Shown here in pieces: positions 1 through 12,027 of a stretch of DNA of 64,000 nt. Below the pieces are notes generated by a model. The model made no database searches. It saw nothing but the letters and a program-made list of their open reading frames with translations, and was not told the origin of the DNA. The translations under genes and the position numbers were made by a program. The stretch spans positions 11,525,117-11,589,116 of the forward strand of contig CM043009.1 in the NCBI GenBank assembly GCA_023678885.1, in the 5' to 3' direction. This stretch comes from Pogostemon cablin (taxonomy: Eukaryota; Streptophyta; Magnoliopsida; Lamiales; Lamiaceae). How positions within the stretch are numbered: position 1 is the first letter of the stretch; each line of letters opens with the position of its first letter.

Positions 1-3000
1 AAAGTTCCAACTTCTACCGACCCGCATATCATCGACTGATGACCTTGTAACGTAATAATGAGATTAACTTTTAACGCGTCTATTTTCCAAAGATCTCCCT
101 CTACTATTTCTAGATCAGTTGGGTAGAAATTCTACTGTAGAGTTGGTCAGTTGGTCGGCCTAGTACTCAGTTAAAAGTTCCAATGTCTACCGTCCCACAT
201 ATCATCGACCAATCGCCGTAAATACTTGATAATGAGATTACATTTTATCACGTCTATTTTTCAAAGGTCTCCCTTTTCTATTTATAGATCGTTCGGGTAG
301 GAGTTCTACAGTTTTCCAAATGTTCCCCTTTGCTATTTCTAAATCAGTCGGGTAGGAGTTTCATAATAGGGTTGGTCAGTTTGTCGGTCTGGTGGTTAGT
401 TAATAGTTCCAATATCTACCGATCCACATATCAACGACTGATCGCCTTGTAAAGTTGATAATGAGATTACTTTTCAACGACATATCAACGACTGATCGCC
501 TTGATTGGTCAGTCTGACGGTCGGTTAACAGTTCCAATGCATAATGAGCCACATATCTTTGACCGATCACCCTGTAAACTTTATAATGATATTACTTTTT
601 ATCGCATCTACAGTAGTGTTGGTCGGTTAATGAGATTACTTTTTATTATGTCTATTTTTCAAAGGTCCCCCTGTGTTGTTTCTAGATCAGTCGGGAAGAA
701 GTTCCATAGTAAGGTCATTCGGTTGATCGGTCAGGTGGTTGGTTTATAGTTCCAATATTTACCAACCCACAAATCATTGACTGATCGCCCTATATACTTG
801 GAATGAGATTATTTTCTAATGCGTCTATTTTTTGAAGGCCTCCCTTTACTATTTCTAGATTAGTCGGGTAGTAGTTCTACAGTACGATCAGTTGCTTGGT
901 CAGTTAGGTGTTCGGTTAATAGATCCAACCTCTAACAGCCCATATATTATCGACTAATTATCTTGTAAACTTGATAAGGAGATTAATTTTTAACGCTTCT
1001 ATTTTCAGATATCTCTCTCAGCTATTTCTAGATCAATCGGGTATTAATTCTACAGTAGGGTTAGTCATTTGTTCGGTCTGGTAGTCAGATAATAGTTCTA
1101 ATTTCTACCGAACCACATATCATCGACCGATCAGCCTATAAACTTTATAATCAGATTATATTTTATCGCGTCTGTTTTTAAAGTTCTCCCTTTGCTATTT
1201 CTAAATCACTTGGATAGGAGTTATATAATTTTTTCATAGGTCCCTCTTTGCTACTTACAGATAAGCCGAGTAGGAGTTCCACAGTAGGGTTGGTCGGTTG
1301 GTCGGTTTGGTGGTTGGTTATTAGGCTCCAATGTCTATCGAACCACATATCATCGATCGATCACCTTATAAACTTGATAGTGATATTACTTTTTATCACG
1401 TCTATTTTTTAAAGGTCCCCCTTTCCTAATTCTCGATTAGTTGGGTAGGAGTTCTACAGTAAAGTTGGTCAGTTGGTCTGTCTGGTGGTCGGTTAAGAGT
1501 TACAGTGTCTACCCACCCACATTTTATCGATTGGTCGCCCTATAAACTGACAATGAGATTACATTTTATCACGTCTATTTTCCAAAGGTCTTCCTTCACT
1601 ATTTCTAGCTCAGTTGGGTAGGAGTTCCATAGAAGGGTTGGTCAGTTGGTCGGTCTGGTGATCGGTTAATAGTTTCAATATCTAATGACCCATATATTAT
1701 CGACCGATCACCTAGTAAACTTGATAGTGATATAACTTTTTATCACGTCTATTTTTCAAAGGTCACCCTTTGCTGTTTCTCGATCAGTAGGGTAGAAATT
1801 CTACATTAGGGTTAGTCGGTTTGTCAGTCTGGTGGTCGATTAATAGTTCCAATGGCTACTGACCCACATATTATCGACCGATCGCCCTATAAACATGATA
1901 ATGAGATTACATTTTATCGCATCTATTTTTCAAAGGTCCCCTTACTATTTCTCAATCAGTCAGGAAGGTGTTCTACAGTAGGATTGATCGATTTGGTCGA
2001 TCTAATTATCGGTTAATTGATCCAATGTCTACCGATGAACATATCATCGACGATAGCCTTGTAAACTTGATAATTAGATTACTTTATCGCGTTTGTTTTC
2101 CAAAGGTCACTCACCCATTGCTATTTCTAGATCTATTGGGTAGGAGTTCTACAGAAGGGTTGGTCAGTCTGTTAATCGGTTAATAGTTCTAATGTCTACC
2201 GACCCACGTATCATCAACCAATTGCCTTGTAAACTTGATAGTGATATTACTTTTTATCATGTCTATTTTTCAAAGGTCCCCCTTTGCTAATTCTCGATTA
2301 GTCAAGTAGGAGTTCTACAGTAGAGTTGGTTGATTGGTCGGTCTAGTGGTCGGTTAATAGTTCCAATGTCTACCGACCCACATATCTTCGACTGATCGCC
2401 CTATAAACTTGATAATGAGATTACATTTTATCTCATCTATTTTTCAAAGGTCTTCCTTTTCTATTTCTAGATCAGTCGGGTAGGAGTTTTACAATTTTTT
2501 CTAAAGGTCTCCCTTTGCTATTTCTAGATCAGTCGGGTAGGAGTTCAACAGTAGGCTTGATCGGTTGGTCGGTTCGGTTGTCGATTAATAGTTCCAATGT
2601 CTATTGATCCACATATTATCGATTGATCACCTTGTAAACTTGATAGTGAGATTACTTTTTATCACGTTTATTTTCCAAAGGTCCCCCTTAGCGATTTCTT
2701 GATTAGTCGGGTAGGAGTTCAACAGTATGGTTGATCTTTTGGTCGACCTGGTGGTCAGTTAATAGTTCTAATTTCTACTGATAAACTTATCATCGACTGA
2801 TCACCCTGTGACTTGATAATGAGATTACTTTTTATCGTGTCTGTTTTTCAAAGGTCACTCACCTATTGCTATTTCTAGATCTATTGGGTAGGAGTTCTAT
2901 AGTAGGTTGGTCGGTTAATAGTTCTAATGTCTACTGACCCACATATCATCGACTGATCGCCTTGTAAAATCGATATTGAGATTATTTATTATCACATATA

Positions 3001-6000
3001 TTTTCCAAAGGTCCCCCTTTGCTGTTTCTAGATCAGTCGGATAGGAGTTCTACAGTAGGGTTAGTTGGTTGATCGGTCTAGTGGTCGGTTAATAATTCCA
3101 ATGCCTACCGACCCACATATCATCGGCAGATCGCCTTGTAAACTTGATAAGGAGATTTTTATATATCGTGTCTATTTTCCAAATATCCTCCTTTGCTATT
3201 TCCAAATTAGTCGAATAAGAGTTCTACAATAGTGTTGGTCAGTTAAAGAGATTACTTTTTATCGCATCTATTTTCTAAAGGTCCTCCTTTTCTGTTTCTA
3301 GATTATTCGGGTAGGAGTTCCACAGCAAGGTCAGGTGATTTGTCTGTCAGGTGATCGGTTTATAGTTCCAATATTTATGGACCAAAATATCATCGATCGA
3401 TCGCCCTATACACTTGATGATAAGATTATTTTTTAACGCATCAATTTTCCAAGGGTCTTCCTTTACTATTTCTAGATAAGTTGGGTAGGAGTTCTAGAGT
3501 ATGGACGGTCGATTTGTTAGTTAGGTGGTCAGTTAATAATTACAACCTCTAACGACCCATATTTCATCAATCGATCGCCAAGTAAATGTGATAATGAGAT
3601 TAATTTTTAACGTATTTATTTTCCAAAGGTCTCCCTCAACTATTTCTAGATCAGTCGGGTAGCAATTCTACAGTAGGGTTGGTCGTTTGGTCGGTTTGGT
3701 GGTCGTTTAATAGTTCTAATTTCTACCGATCCACATATCATCGACCGATCGCCCTGTAAACTTGATAATGAGATTACATTTTATCGCGACTATTTTTTTA
3801 AGGTCTCCATTTGTAATTTTTAAATCAGTCGGGTAGGAGTTATACGGTTTTTCCAAAGTTTCCTCTTTGCTATTTACAGATCAGTCGGGTAGGAGTTCCA
3901 TAGTAGGTTTGGTCGGTTGGTCGGTCCGGTTGTCGGTTAATAGTTCCAATTTCTACCGACCCACATATCATTGATCGATAGCCCTGTAAACTTGATAATG
4001 AGATTTTATTTTACCGCGACTATTTTTCAAAGGTCTCCCTTTGGTATTTCTAAATCAGTCGGTAGGAGTTATACAATTTTTCCAAAGGTCCCTCTTTGCT
4101 CTTTACAGATTAGTCGGGTAGGAATTCCATAGTAGGGTTGGTCGGTTGGTCAGTTTGGTAGTTGGTTAATCGCTCCAATGTCTATCGAACCACATATCAT
4201 AAACCGATCACCTTGTAAACATGATTGTGATATTACTTTTTATCACGTCTATTTTTCAAAAGTCCCCTTTTGCTAATTTTTGATTAGTCGGGTAGGATTT
4301 CTATAGTAAAGTTGGCCGGTTAGTCGGTCTGGTGGTTGGTTAATAGTTTCAATATCTATCGACCCACATATCATAGACCGATCGCCCTATAAACTTGATA
4401 ATGAGATTACATTATATCTCGTCTATTTTTCAAAGGTCTCCCTTTGCTATTTCTAGATCAGTCGGGTAGGAGCTCTACAGTTTCTCCAAAGGTCTCCCTT
4501 TGCTATATCTAGATTAGTTGGGCAGGAGTTCCACAGTATGTTTGGTCAGTTAGGTGGTCGATTAATAGTTCCAACCTCTAACAACCCACATGTCATCAAC
4601 CGATCACCCTGTAAACATGATAATGAGATTAATTTTTAATGTTTTTATTTTCCAAAGGTCTCCCTCAGCTATTTCTAAATCAGTCGAGTTGAAATTCTAC
4701 AGTAGGGTTGGTTGTTTGATCGGTCTGGTAGTAGGTTAATAGTTCTAATTTCTACCGACCCACATATTATTGATCGATCACCCTGTAAACTTGATAATGA
4801 GATTACATTTTACCGTAACTATTTTTCAAAGGTCTCCATTTGGTATTTCTAAATCAGTCGGTAGGAGTTATACAGTTTTTCCAAAAGTCCTATTTTCTAT
4901 TTACAGATAAGCCGGGTAGGAGTTCCATAGTAGGGTTGGTCGGTTTGGTGGTTGGTTATTAGCTCCATTGTCTATCGAACCACATATCATCGACCGATCA
5001 CCTTGTAAACTTGATAATGATATTATTTTTTATCACGTCTATTTTTTAAAGGTCCCCTTTGCTAATTCTCGATTAGTTGGGTAGGAGTTCTGCAGTAAAG
5101 TTGGTCAGTTGGTCGGTCTGGTGGTCGGTTAATACTTTCAATGTCTATCGACCCACATATCATCGACCGATTGCCCTATAAACTTGATAATGAGATTACA
5201 TTTTATCTCGTCTATTTTTCAAAGGTCTCCCTTTGCTATTTCTAGATCATTCGGGTAGGAGTTTTACAGTTTGTCCAAAGGTCTCCCTTTTCTATTTCAA
5301 GATCAGTCGGGTAGGAGTTCCACAGTAGGCTTGGTCGGTTGGTCAGTCTGGTTGTCGGTTAATAGTTTCAATGTCTACTGGTCTACATATTATTGACCGA
5401 TCTCCTTGTAAACTTGATAGTGAGATTATTTTTATCACGTCTATTTTCCAAAGTCCTCCTTAGCTATTTTTTGATTAGTCGGGTAGGAGTTCTATAGTAT
5501 GGTTGATCCTTTAGTCGACCTGGTGGTCTGTTAATAGTTCTAATTTCTATCGATGAACATATCATCGACCGATCACCCTGTAAACTTAATAATGAGATTA
5601 CTTTTTATCGCGTTTATTTCTAAAAGTTCATTCACCCATTGCTATTTCTTGATCTATCGGGTAGGAGTTCTAAAGTAGGATTGATCGGTCTGTTGGTCAG
5701 TTAATAATTCCAATGTCTACTGACCCACATATCATCGACCGATCACCTTGTAAACTTGATAATAAGATTACTTTTTATCACGTATATTTTCCAAAAGTCC
5801 CCCTTTGCTATTTCTAGATCAGTCGGGTAGGAGTTCTACAGTAGGATTGGTTGGTTGGTCGGTCTAGTGGTCGGTTAACAGTTCCAATATATACCGACTC
5901 ACATATCATCGACAGATCGCCCTGTAAACTTGTTAATTAGATTTTTTATCACGTATATTTTTCAAATATCCTCCTTTGCTATTTCTAGATCAGTCGAATA

Positions 6001-9000
6001 AGATTTCTATAGTAGGTTTGGTCAGTTAACGAGATTACATTTTATCGCGTCCATTTTCAAAAGGTCCCCCTTTACTGTTCCCAGATTAATCGGGTAGGGG
6101 CTCCACAGTAAGGTCAGTCTGTTAGTTGGTTAATTGTTCCAACATTTACCGACACACATATCATCGATCGATCGCCCTATATACTTGATGATGAGATTAT
6201 TTTTTAACACATCTATTTTCAAAGGTCTCCCTTTACTATTTCTAGATCAGTCGGGTAGAAGTTCCACAGTACGGTTGGTCGGTTTCTCTGTTAGGTGGTC
6301 GATTAATAGTTCCAACCTCTAACAACCTACATGTCATCCACCGATAAACCTTAAAATGTGATAATGAGATTAATTTTTAATGTGTTTATTTTCCAAAGGT
6401 CTCCCTCAACTATATCTAGATCAGTCGAGTTGAAATTCTAGAGTAGGGTTGGTCGTTCGATTGGCCTGGTGGTAAGTTAATAGTTCTAATTTCTACCGAC
6501 CCACATATCATCGATCGATCGCTCTGTAAACTTGATAATGAGATTAATTTTATCGCAACTATTTTTCAAAGGTCTCCCTTTGGTATTTTTAAATCAGTCG
6601 ATAGGAGCAATACAATTTTTCCAAAGGTCCCTCTTTGCTATTTACAGATAAGTTGGGTAGAAGTTCCACAGTAGGTTTGGTCGGTTGGTTGGTTTAGTGG
6701 TTGGTTATTAGCTCCAATGTCTACCGAAACACATATCATCGATCGATCACCTTGTAAACTTGATAGTGATATTACTTTTTATCACGTCTATTTTTCAGAG
6801 GTCCCCCTTTGCTAATTTTCGATTAGTCGGGTAGGAGTTCTATAGTAAAGTTGGTCAGTTGGTCGGTCTGGTAGTCGGTTAATAGTTTTAATGTCTACTG
6901 ACCCACATATCATTGACCGATCACCCTATAAACTTGATATGAGATTACATTTTATCTCATCTATTTTTCAGAGGTCTTCCTTTGCTATATATAGATCAGT
7001 CAGTTAGGAGTTCTACAGTTTCTACAAAGATCTCCCTTTGCTGTTTCAAGATCAGTCAGGTAGGAGTTCTATAGTAGGCTGGGTCAGTTGGTCGGTCCGG
7101 TTGTTGATTAATAGTTTCAATGTATACCAATCTACATATTATCGACCGATTACCTTGTAAACTTGATAGTGAGATTATTTTTATCACGTCTATTTTCTGA
7201 AGTCCCCTTAGATATTTCTCGATTAGTCGGGTAAGAGTTCTATAGTATATTTGATCCTTTGGTCGACCTGGTGGTCAGTTAATAGTTCTAATTTCTGCCG
7301 ACGAACATATCATCGACCGATCGTCCTGTAAACTTGATAATGAGATTAATTTTTATCGCGTCTGTTTCCCAAAGTTCACTCACCTATTGCTATTTCTAGA
7401 TCTATCGGGTAGGAGTTCTACAATAGAGTTGGTCAGAATATTGGTCGGTTAATAGTTTCAATGTCTACCGACCCACATATCATCGACTGATCGTCTTGTT
7501 AATTTGATAATGAGATTATTTTTTATCACGTATATTTTCCAAAAGGTCCTCCTTTGCTATTTCTAGATCAGTCGGGTAGGAGTTCTATAGTTTGTCCAAA
7601 GGTCCTCCTTTGCTATTTCTAGATTAGTCGGGTAGGAGTTCTACAGTTTGTCCAAAGGTCTCCCTTTGCCATTTCAAGATTAGTCGGGTAGGAGTTCCAC
7701 AGTAGGCTTGGTCGGTTGGACAGTCTGGTTGTCGGTTAATAGTTTCAATATCTACCGATCTACATATTATCGACCGATTTCCTTGTAAACTTGATAGTGA
7801 GATTATTTTTATCACGTCTATTTTCCAAAGTCCCCCTTAGTTATTTCTCGATTAGTTGGGTAGCAGTTCTATAGTATGGTTGATCCTTTGGTCGACCTGG
7901 TGATTAGTTAATAGTTCTAATTTCTACCAATGAACATATCATCGACCGATCGCCCTATAAACTTAATAATGAGATTACATTTTATCGCGCATGTTTCCCA
8001 AAATTCATTCACTCATTACTATTTCTAGATCTATCGAGTAGGAGTTCTAAAGTAGGGTTGGTCGGAATGTTGGTCGGTTAATATTTCCAATGTCTACTGA
8101 CCCACATATCATCGATCGATCACCTTGTAAACTTGATAATAATATTAGTTTTTATGACGTATATTTTCCAAAGGTCCCCCTTTGCTATTTCTAGATCAGT
8201 CGTGTAGGAGTTCTACAGTAGGGTTGGTTGGTTGGTCGGTCTAGTGGTTGGTTAACAGTTCCAATGCCTACCGACTCACATATCATCGATAGATCGCCCT
8301 GTAAACTTGTTAATTAGATTTTTTTATCGCGTCTATTTTCTAAATGTCCTCCTTTGCTATTTCTAGATCAGTCGAATAAGATTTCTACAGTAGTGTTGGT
8401 CAGTTAACGAGATTACTTTTTATTGCGTCTATTTTAAAAAGGTCCCCCTTTGCTGTTTCTTGATTAATCAGGTAGGGGCTCCATAGTAAGGTCAGTCGGT
8501 TAGTTGGTTAATAGTTCCAACGTTTACCGACACACATATCATCGACTGATCACTCTATATACTTGATGATGAGATTATTTTTTAACGCATCTATTTTCAA
8601 AGGTCTCCTTTTACTATTTCTAGATCAGTCGGGTAGGAGTTCCACAATATGGTCGGTCGGTTTGTCAGTTAGGTGGTCCATTAATAGTTCCAACCTCAAA
8701 CAACCCACATGTCATCAACCGATCGCCCTATAAAAATGAAAATGTGATTAATTTTTAATGCTTTTATTTTCAAAAGGTCTCCCTCTACTATTTCTAGATC
8801 TGTCGGGTAGCAATTCTATAGTAGGGTTGATCGTTTGATCGGTCTAGTGATCGGTTAATAGTTCTAATTTATACCAATCAACATATCATCGATCGATCGC
8901 CCTGTAAACTTGAGAATGAGATTACATTTTATCGCGACTATTTTTCAAAGGTCTCCCTTTGGTATTTCTAAATCAGTCGGTAGGAGTTATACATTTTTAC

Positions 9001-10221
9001 AAAGGTTTCTCTTTACTATTTACAGATTAGTCGGGTAGGAGTTCCACAGTAGGGTTGGTTGGTTGGTCGATTTGGTGGTTAGTTAATAGCTCCAATGTCT
9101 ACTGAACCACATATCATCGACCGATCGCCTTTTAAACTTGATAGTGATATTACTTTTTATCAGTTCTATTTTCTAAAGGGCCCCTTTGCAAATTCTCGAT
9201 TAGTTGGGTAGGATTTCTACAGTAAAGTTGGTCGGTTGGATGGTCTGGTGGTCGGTTAATGGTTTCTATATCTATCGACCAATCGCCCTATAAACTTGAT
9301 AATGAGATTACGTTTTATCTCGTATATTTTTCAAAGGTCTTCCTTTGCTATTTCAAGATCAGTCGGGTAGGAGTTCTACAGTTTCTCTAAAGGTCTCCCT
9401 TTGCTATTTCAAGATCAGTCGGGCAGGAGTTCCACAGTAGGCATGGTTAGTTGGTCGGTTGTCGGTTATAGTTTCAATGTCTACCAATCTACATATTATC
9501 GACCGATCGCCTTGTAAACTTGATAGTGAGATTATTTTTATCATGTCTATTTTTTAAAGGTCCCGCTTAGCTATTTCTCGACTAGACGGGTAGGAGTTCT
9601 ATAGTATGGTTGATCCTTTGGTCGACCTGGTGGTCAGTTAATAGTTTCAATTTCTATCGACGAACATATCATTGAGTGATCGCCCTGTAAACTTGAAAAT
9701 GTGATTACTTTTTATCGCGTATATTTTCTAAAGTTCACTCATATATTGCTATTTCTAGATCTATCGTGTAGAAGTTCTACAGTAGGTTAGTCGGTCTGTT
9801 GGTTGGTTAATAGTTTCAATATCTACCGACCCATATATCATCGACCGATCATCTTGTAAACTTGATAATTATATTACTTTTTATCACGTATATTTTCCAA
9901 AGGTCCTCCTTTGCTATTTATAGATCAGTCGGGTAAGAGTTTTATAGTAGGGTAGGTTGGTTGGTCGGTCTAGTGGTCGGTTAACAGTTCCAATGCCTAC
10001 CAACTCACATATCATCAATAAATCGCCCTGTAAACTTGTTAATTAGATTTATTTTTGTCGCGTCTATTTTCCAAATGTCCTCCTTTTCTATTTCTAGATC
10101 AGTCAAATAAGAGTTATACAGTAGTGTTGGTCAATTAACGAGATTACTTTTTATCGCGTCTATTTTCTAAAGGTCCCTTTTGATGTTTCCAGATTAATCG
10201 GGTATGGGCTCCACAGTAAGG
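1..10221. repeat. Satellite array, block A (about 174-bp monomer)
   Basis: Tandem array of a monomer of about 174 bp, measured from successive copies of the landmark gatcagtcgggtaggagttc (spacing 173-174 bp around 1441-1790). Each monomer runs through a GGTCGGT-rich stretch, a block around ctaccgacccacatatcat, a cgatcgatcg-like dyad, then gtaaacttgataatgagatta and a pyrimidine-rich stretch. Two length variants recur. A long form carries an extra partial copy of about 56 bp of the landmark region (for example 4461-4517). A short form lacks about 85 bp and carries gaataag (for example near 8374). The window starts inside the array, so its left end is not seen. The satellite is not one I can name. 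Short frames in it are chance and no gene is present. Confidence 0.95.
10217..10221. other. Target-site duplication of the Athila element, left copy
   Basis: taagg directly precedes the TG of the left LTR and is repeated at 24218-24222 directly after the CA of the right LTR. The uninterrupted homologous satellite site near 49360 has a single taagg. Confidence 0.95.
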
Positions 10222-10429
10222 TGATTGTCGTTATTTTCACCTAGATTTTAGTGCCTTTTTGAGTGTATTTTGCGTATTGTTTTATCCGTATTTTAGTGTA
10301 TTTTGGTGGTGTTATGTATTTTCATAGGAATGTGTGAGAATGATCTTAAACATACATATAACAGGTGAAAATGGAGTAAAAATAAAGAAGGAAGATCAAA
10401 CAAAGAAGAAGAAACAAAGGTGCAAGAAC

Positions 10430-10740
10430 ACGGCCGGCCGTGCTGTCAACACGGCTCGTGTTACAGCAAAACGGCCCGTGTGCCAGACACGGGCCTGTCC
10501 AGAATGGTCGTGCGGCGGCATCTATTTATCCAACACGACCACCACTTGGTCGTGTTGTGGAGCACGACCCGTGTTGCGGAGAATGACCCGTGTACAAGAC
10601 ACGGGCCTGTAAGCGGAGGCCGTGCGGCGACGTCTAGGCATTCAACATGGCCATCCTTTGGCCGTGCGACGCAGAACGACTCGTGTGCCACATGCCCTGA
10701 CACGACACGACCCGTGCTACGTAGCACGACTCGTGTCGAC
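10430..10740 (+). promoter_or_regulatory. Palindrome-rich tandem cluster in Athila U3
   Basis: A dense run of short inverted repeats of the form CACG-n-CGTG, for example cacgactcgtg (5-bp arms around one base), plus the perfect palindrome gctacgtagc near 10720. It is built from a tandem unit of about 112 bp, measured between the two gacacgggcctgt blocks at 10486 and 10598. It lies about 50 bp upstream of the TATA box and is much richer in G+C than the rest of the LTR, as expected for an enhancer. A related cluster occurs at 18420-18650. No specific binding factor can be named. Confidence 0.65.
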
Positions 10741-10788
10741 ACCAGAACAGGATATTTTTTACAATTCTTCTAGAAGGTCTCCATGGGG

Positions 10789-10796
10789 TATAAATA
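10789..10796 (+). promoter_or_regulatory. TATA box of the Athila 5' LTR
   Basis: tataaata in the context ggggtataaatacc, just downstream of the U3 palindrome cluster. It is the expected core promoter for the genomic RNA; the 3' LTR carries the same box. The transcription start is inferred to be 25-35 bp downstream. Confidence 0.75.
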
Positions 10797-11879
10797 CCAA
10801 TCCATTCAACATTTTAAAGGAGATCCGAAATTCTACTGTTCCCACACACCTCACACACTATTCCTTTGATTTCACACCATATTCTCCATCCCATTCATCC
10901 ATTTTTGAGATCTACATCATCTCTCCATAATTTCCTCCATCCAAATCAAGTGAAGAAGCAAGGAAGCTTGGGTGATCACCAAAGGAAGAAGGGAGATTCA
11001 ATTGGATCCATTTCCAAGGGAGTTTTCATTCCAATTTTGTGTTAATCCTTTAGTTTATCATGATTTGTAAGAATTATAATGTCTATGTTATGGATCTTAT
11101 GAAGATTGTAGGCTAATCTCCCTTGTGAGATTAGCAACATGAAGGTTGTTGGTTAATTTGTGGATCTATGTAATTAAATTCATATGTTGATGGGGATATT
11201 TGATTTTCTATCATTGGTGCTTATATATCTTGAGATCTATGATGTTTTGTGTGTTTGATTGTTCTAATTATATGATTAGATTGAGAAATCAATGATGTGC
11301 TTAGGATAGTCAAGTGAATCATTTCATCAAACACCTCATGTGCATTATAGATGGTAAAGTGATTGAGAAGTTCTTTATTATTTAGAACCCTTTGATGGAA
11401 CATGTGATTAGTTAGATTGAGAAGTCAATTGATTATATGAAGGGATTCTATAATTGAACTTAGTACCTAGTTGGAATAGTTTAATTTAGAACCAACCTTT
11501 GAGCTATTTTGAGATTGTGCAAATGATCTACATCCTATTCATTTCGAGATGAAGTTTAGGTGGTATAAGTGTTGGCCCTTAGTCTTAACCCTTGATACAT
11601 ATGAGTTTAATGCATGAATCCATAAGTTACCACTTCATTAGTGTTGTTAATCTCACTTCTACTTAATTTGGAAAACCACTCATTCATCATCTTTATCTTG
11701 TCATTTGATTATTGCTTGTCTACTTTCATTTAATTACTTGTTTCCCAAACCATCCATCTATGATTCGTCTCTATAAAATCGTGATAAACGTGATATCGCT
11801 TAAGTGCTAGCATCAACCTCCCTGTGGTTCGATAAATTCTTGAATTGGTCAACCCGACTACAAGTTATGGCTAATCAAA

Positions 11880-11897
11880 TGGCGCCGTTGCCGGGGA
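11880..11897 (+). other. Athila primer-binding site (tRNA-Asp type)
   Basis: tggcgccgttgccgggga starts two bases after the 5' LTR. It is the standard minus-strand primer site of Athila-like elements, complementary to the 3' end of tRNA-Asp. A leader of about 130 bp follows before the gag start at 12028. Confidence 0.93.
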
Positions 11898-12027
11898 GGT
11901 AACGGTTGCTAGCAGCTTAAAGAAGGAACGTTTAAAGCGATCTTACTAGAGACATTTATTTTCTTGTATTTATTACTTGTTTTTGCTTTGTGAAAATTTG
12001 TTCTAATCTCTCTTGTCTTGAAGGTGT

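Larger units (their letters stand above)
10222..11877 (+). repeat. Athila 5' LTR (1656 bp)
   Basis: It starts TGATTGTCG and ends CTAATCA, and matches 22562-24217 with 11 substitutions and no length change. Several differences are C/T or G/A, as expected for decay of methylated cytosine. U3 holds the palindrome-rich cluster and a TATA box. Frames between 10334 and 10930 are by-products of the repeats. Confidence 0.96.

Noticed and set aside
501..10216. Short open frames within the satellite (for example 501-749, 1968-2183, 6134-6322, 7624-7815)
   Set aside because: They fall in tandem non-coding monomers, are not kept in neighbouring monomers, and have no protein features.
10334..10930. Several overlapping frames of 90-117 aa in the Athila 5' LTR, repeated at 22674-23270
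   Set aside because: They lie on both strands of the palindrome-rich U3 and are kept between LTRs only because the LTRs are recent copies.
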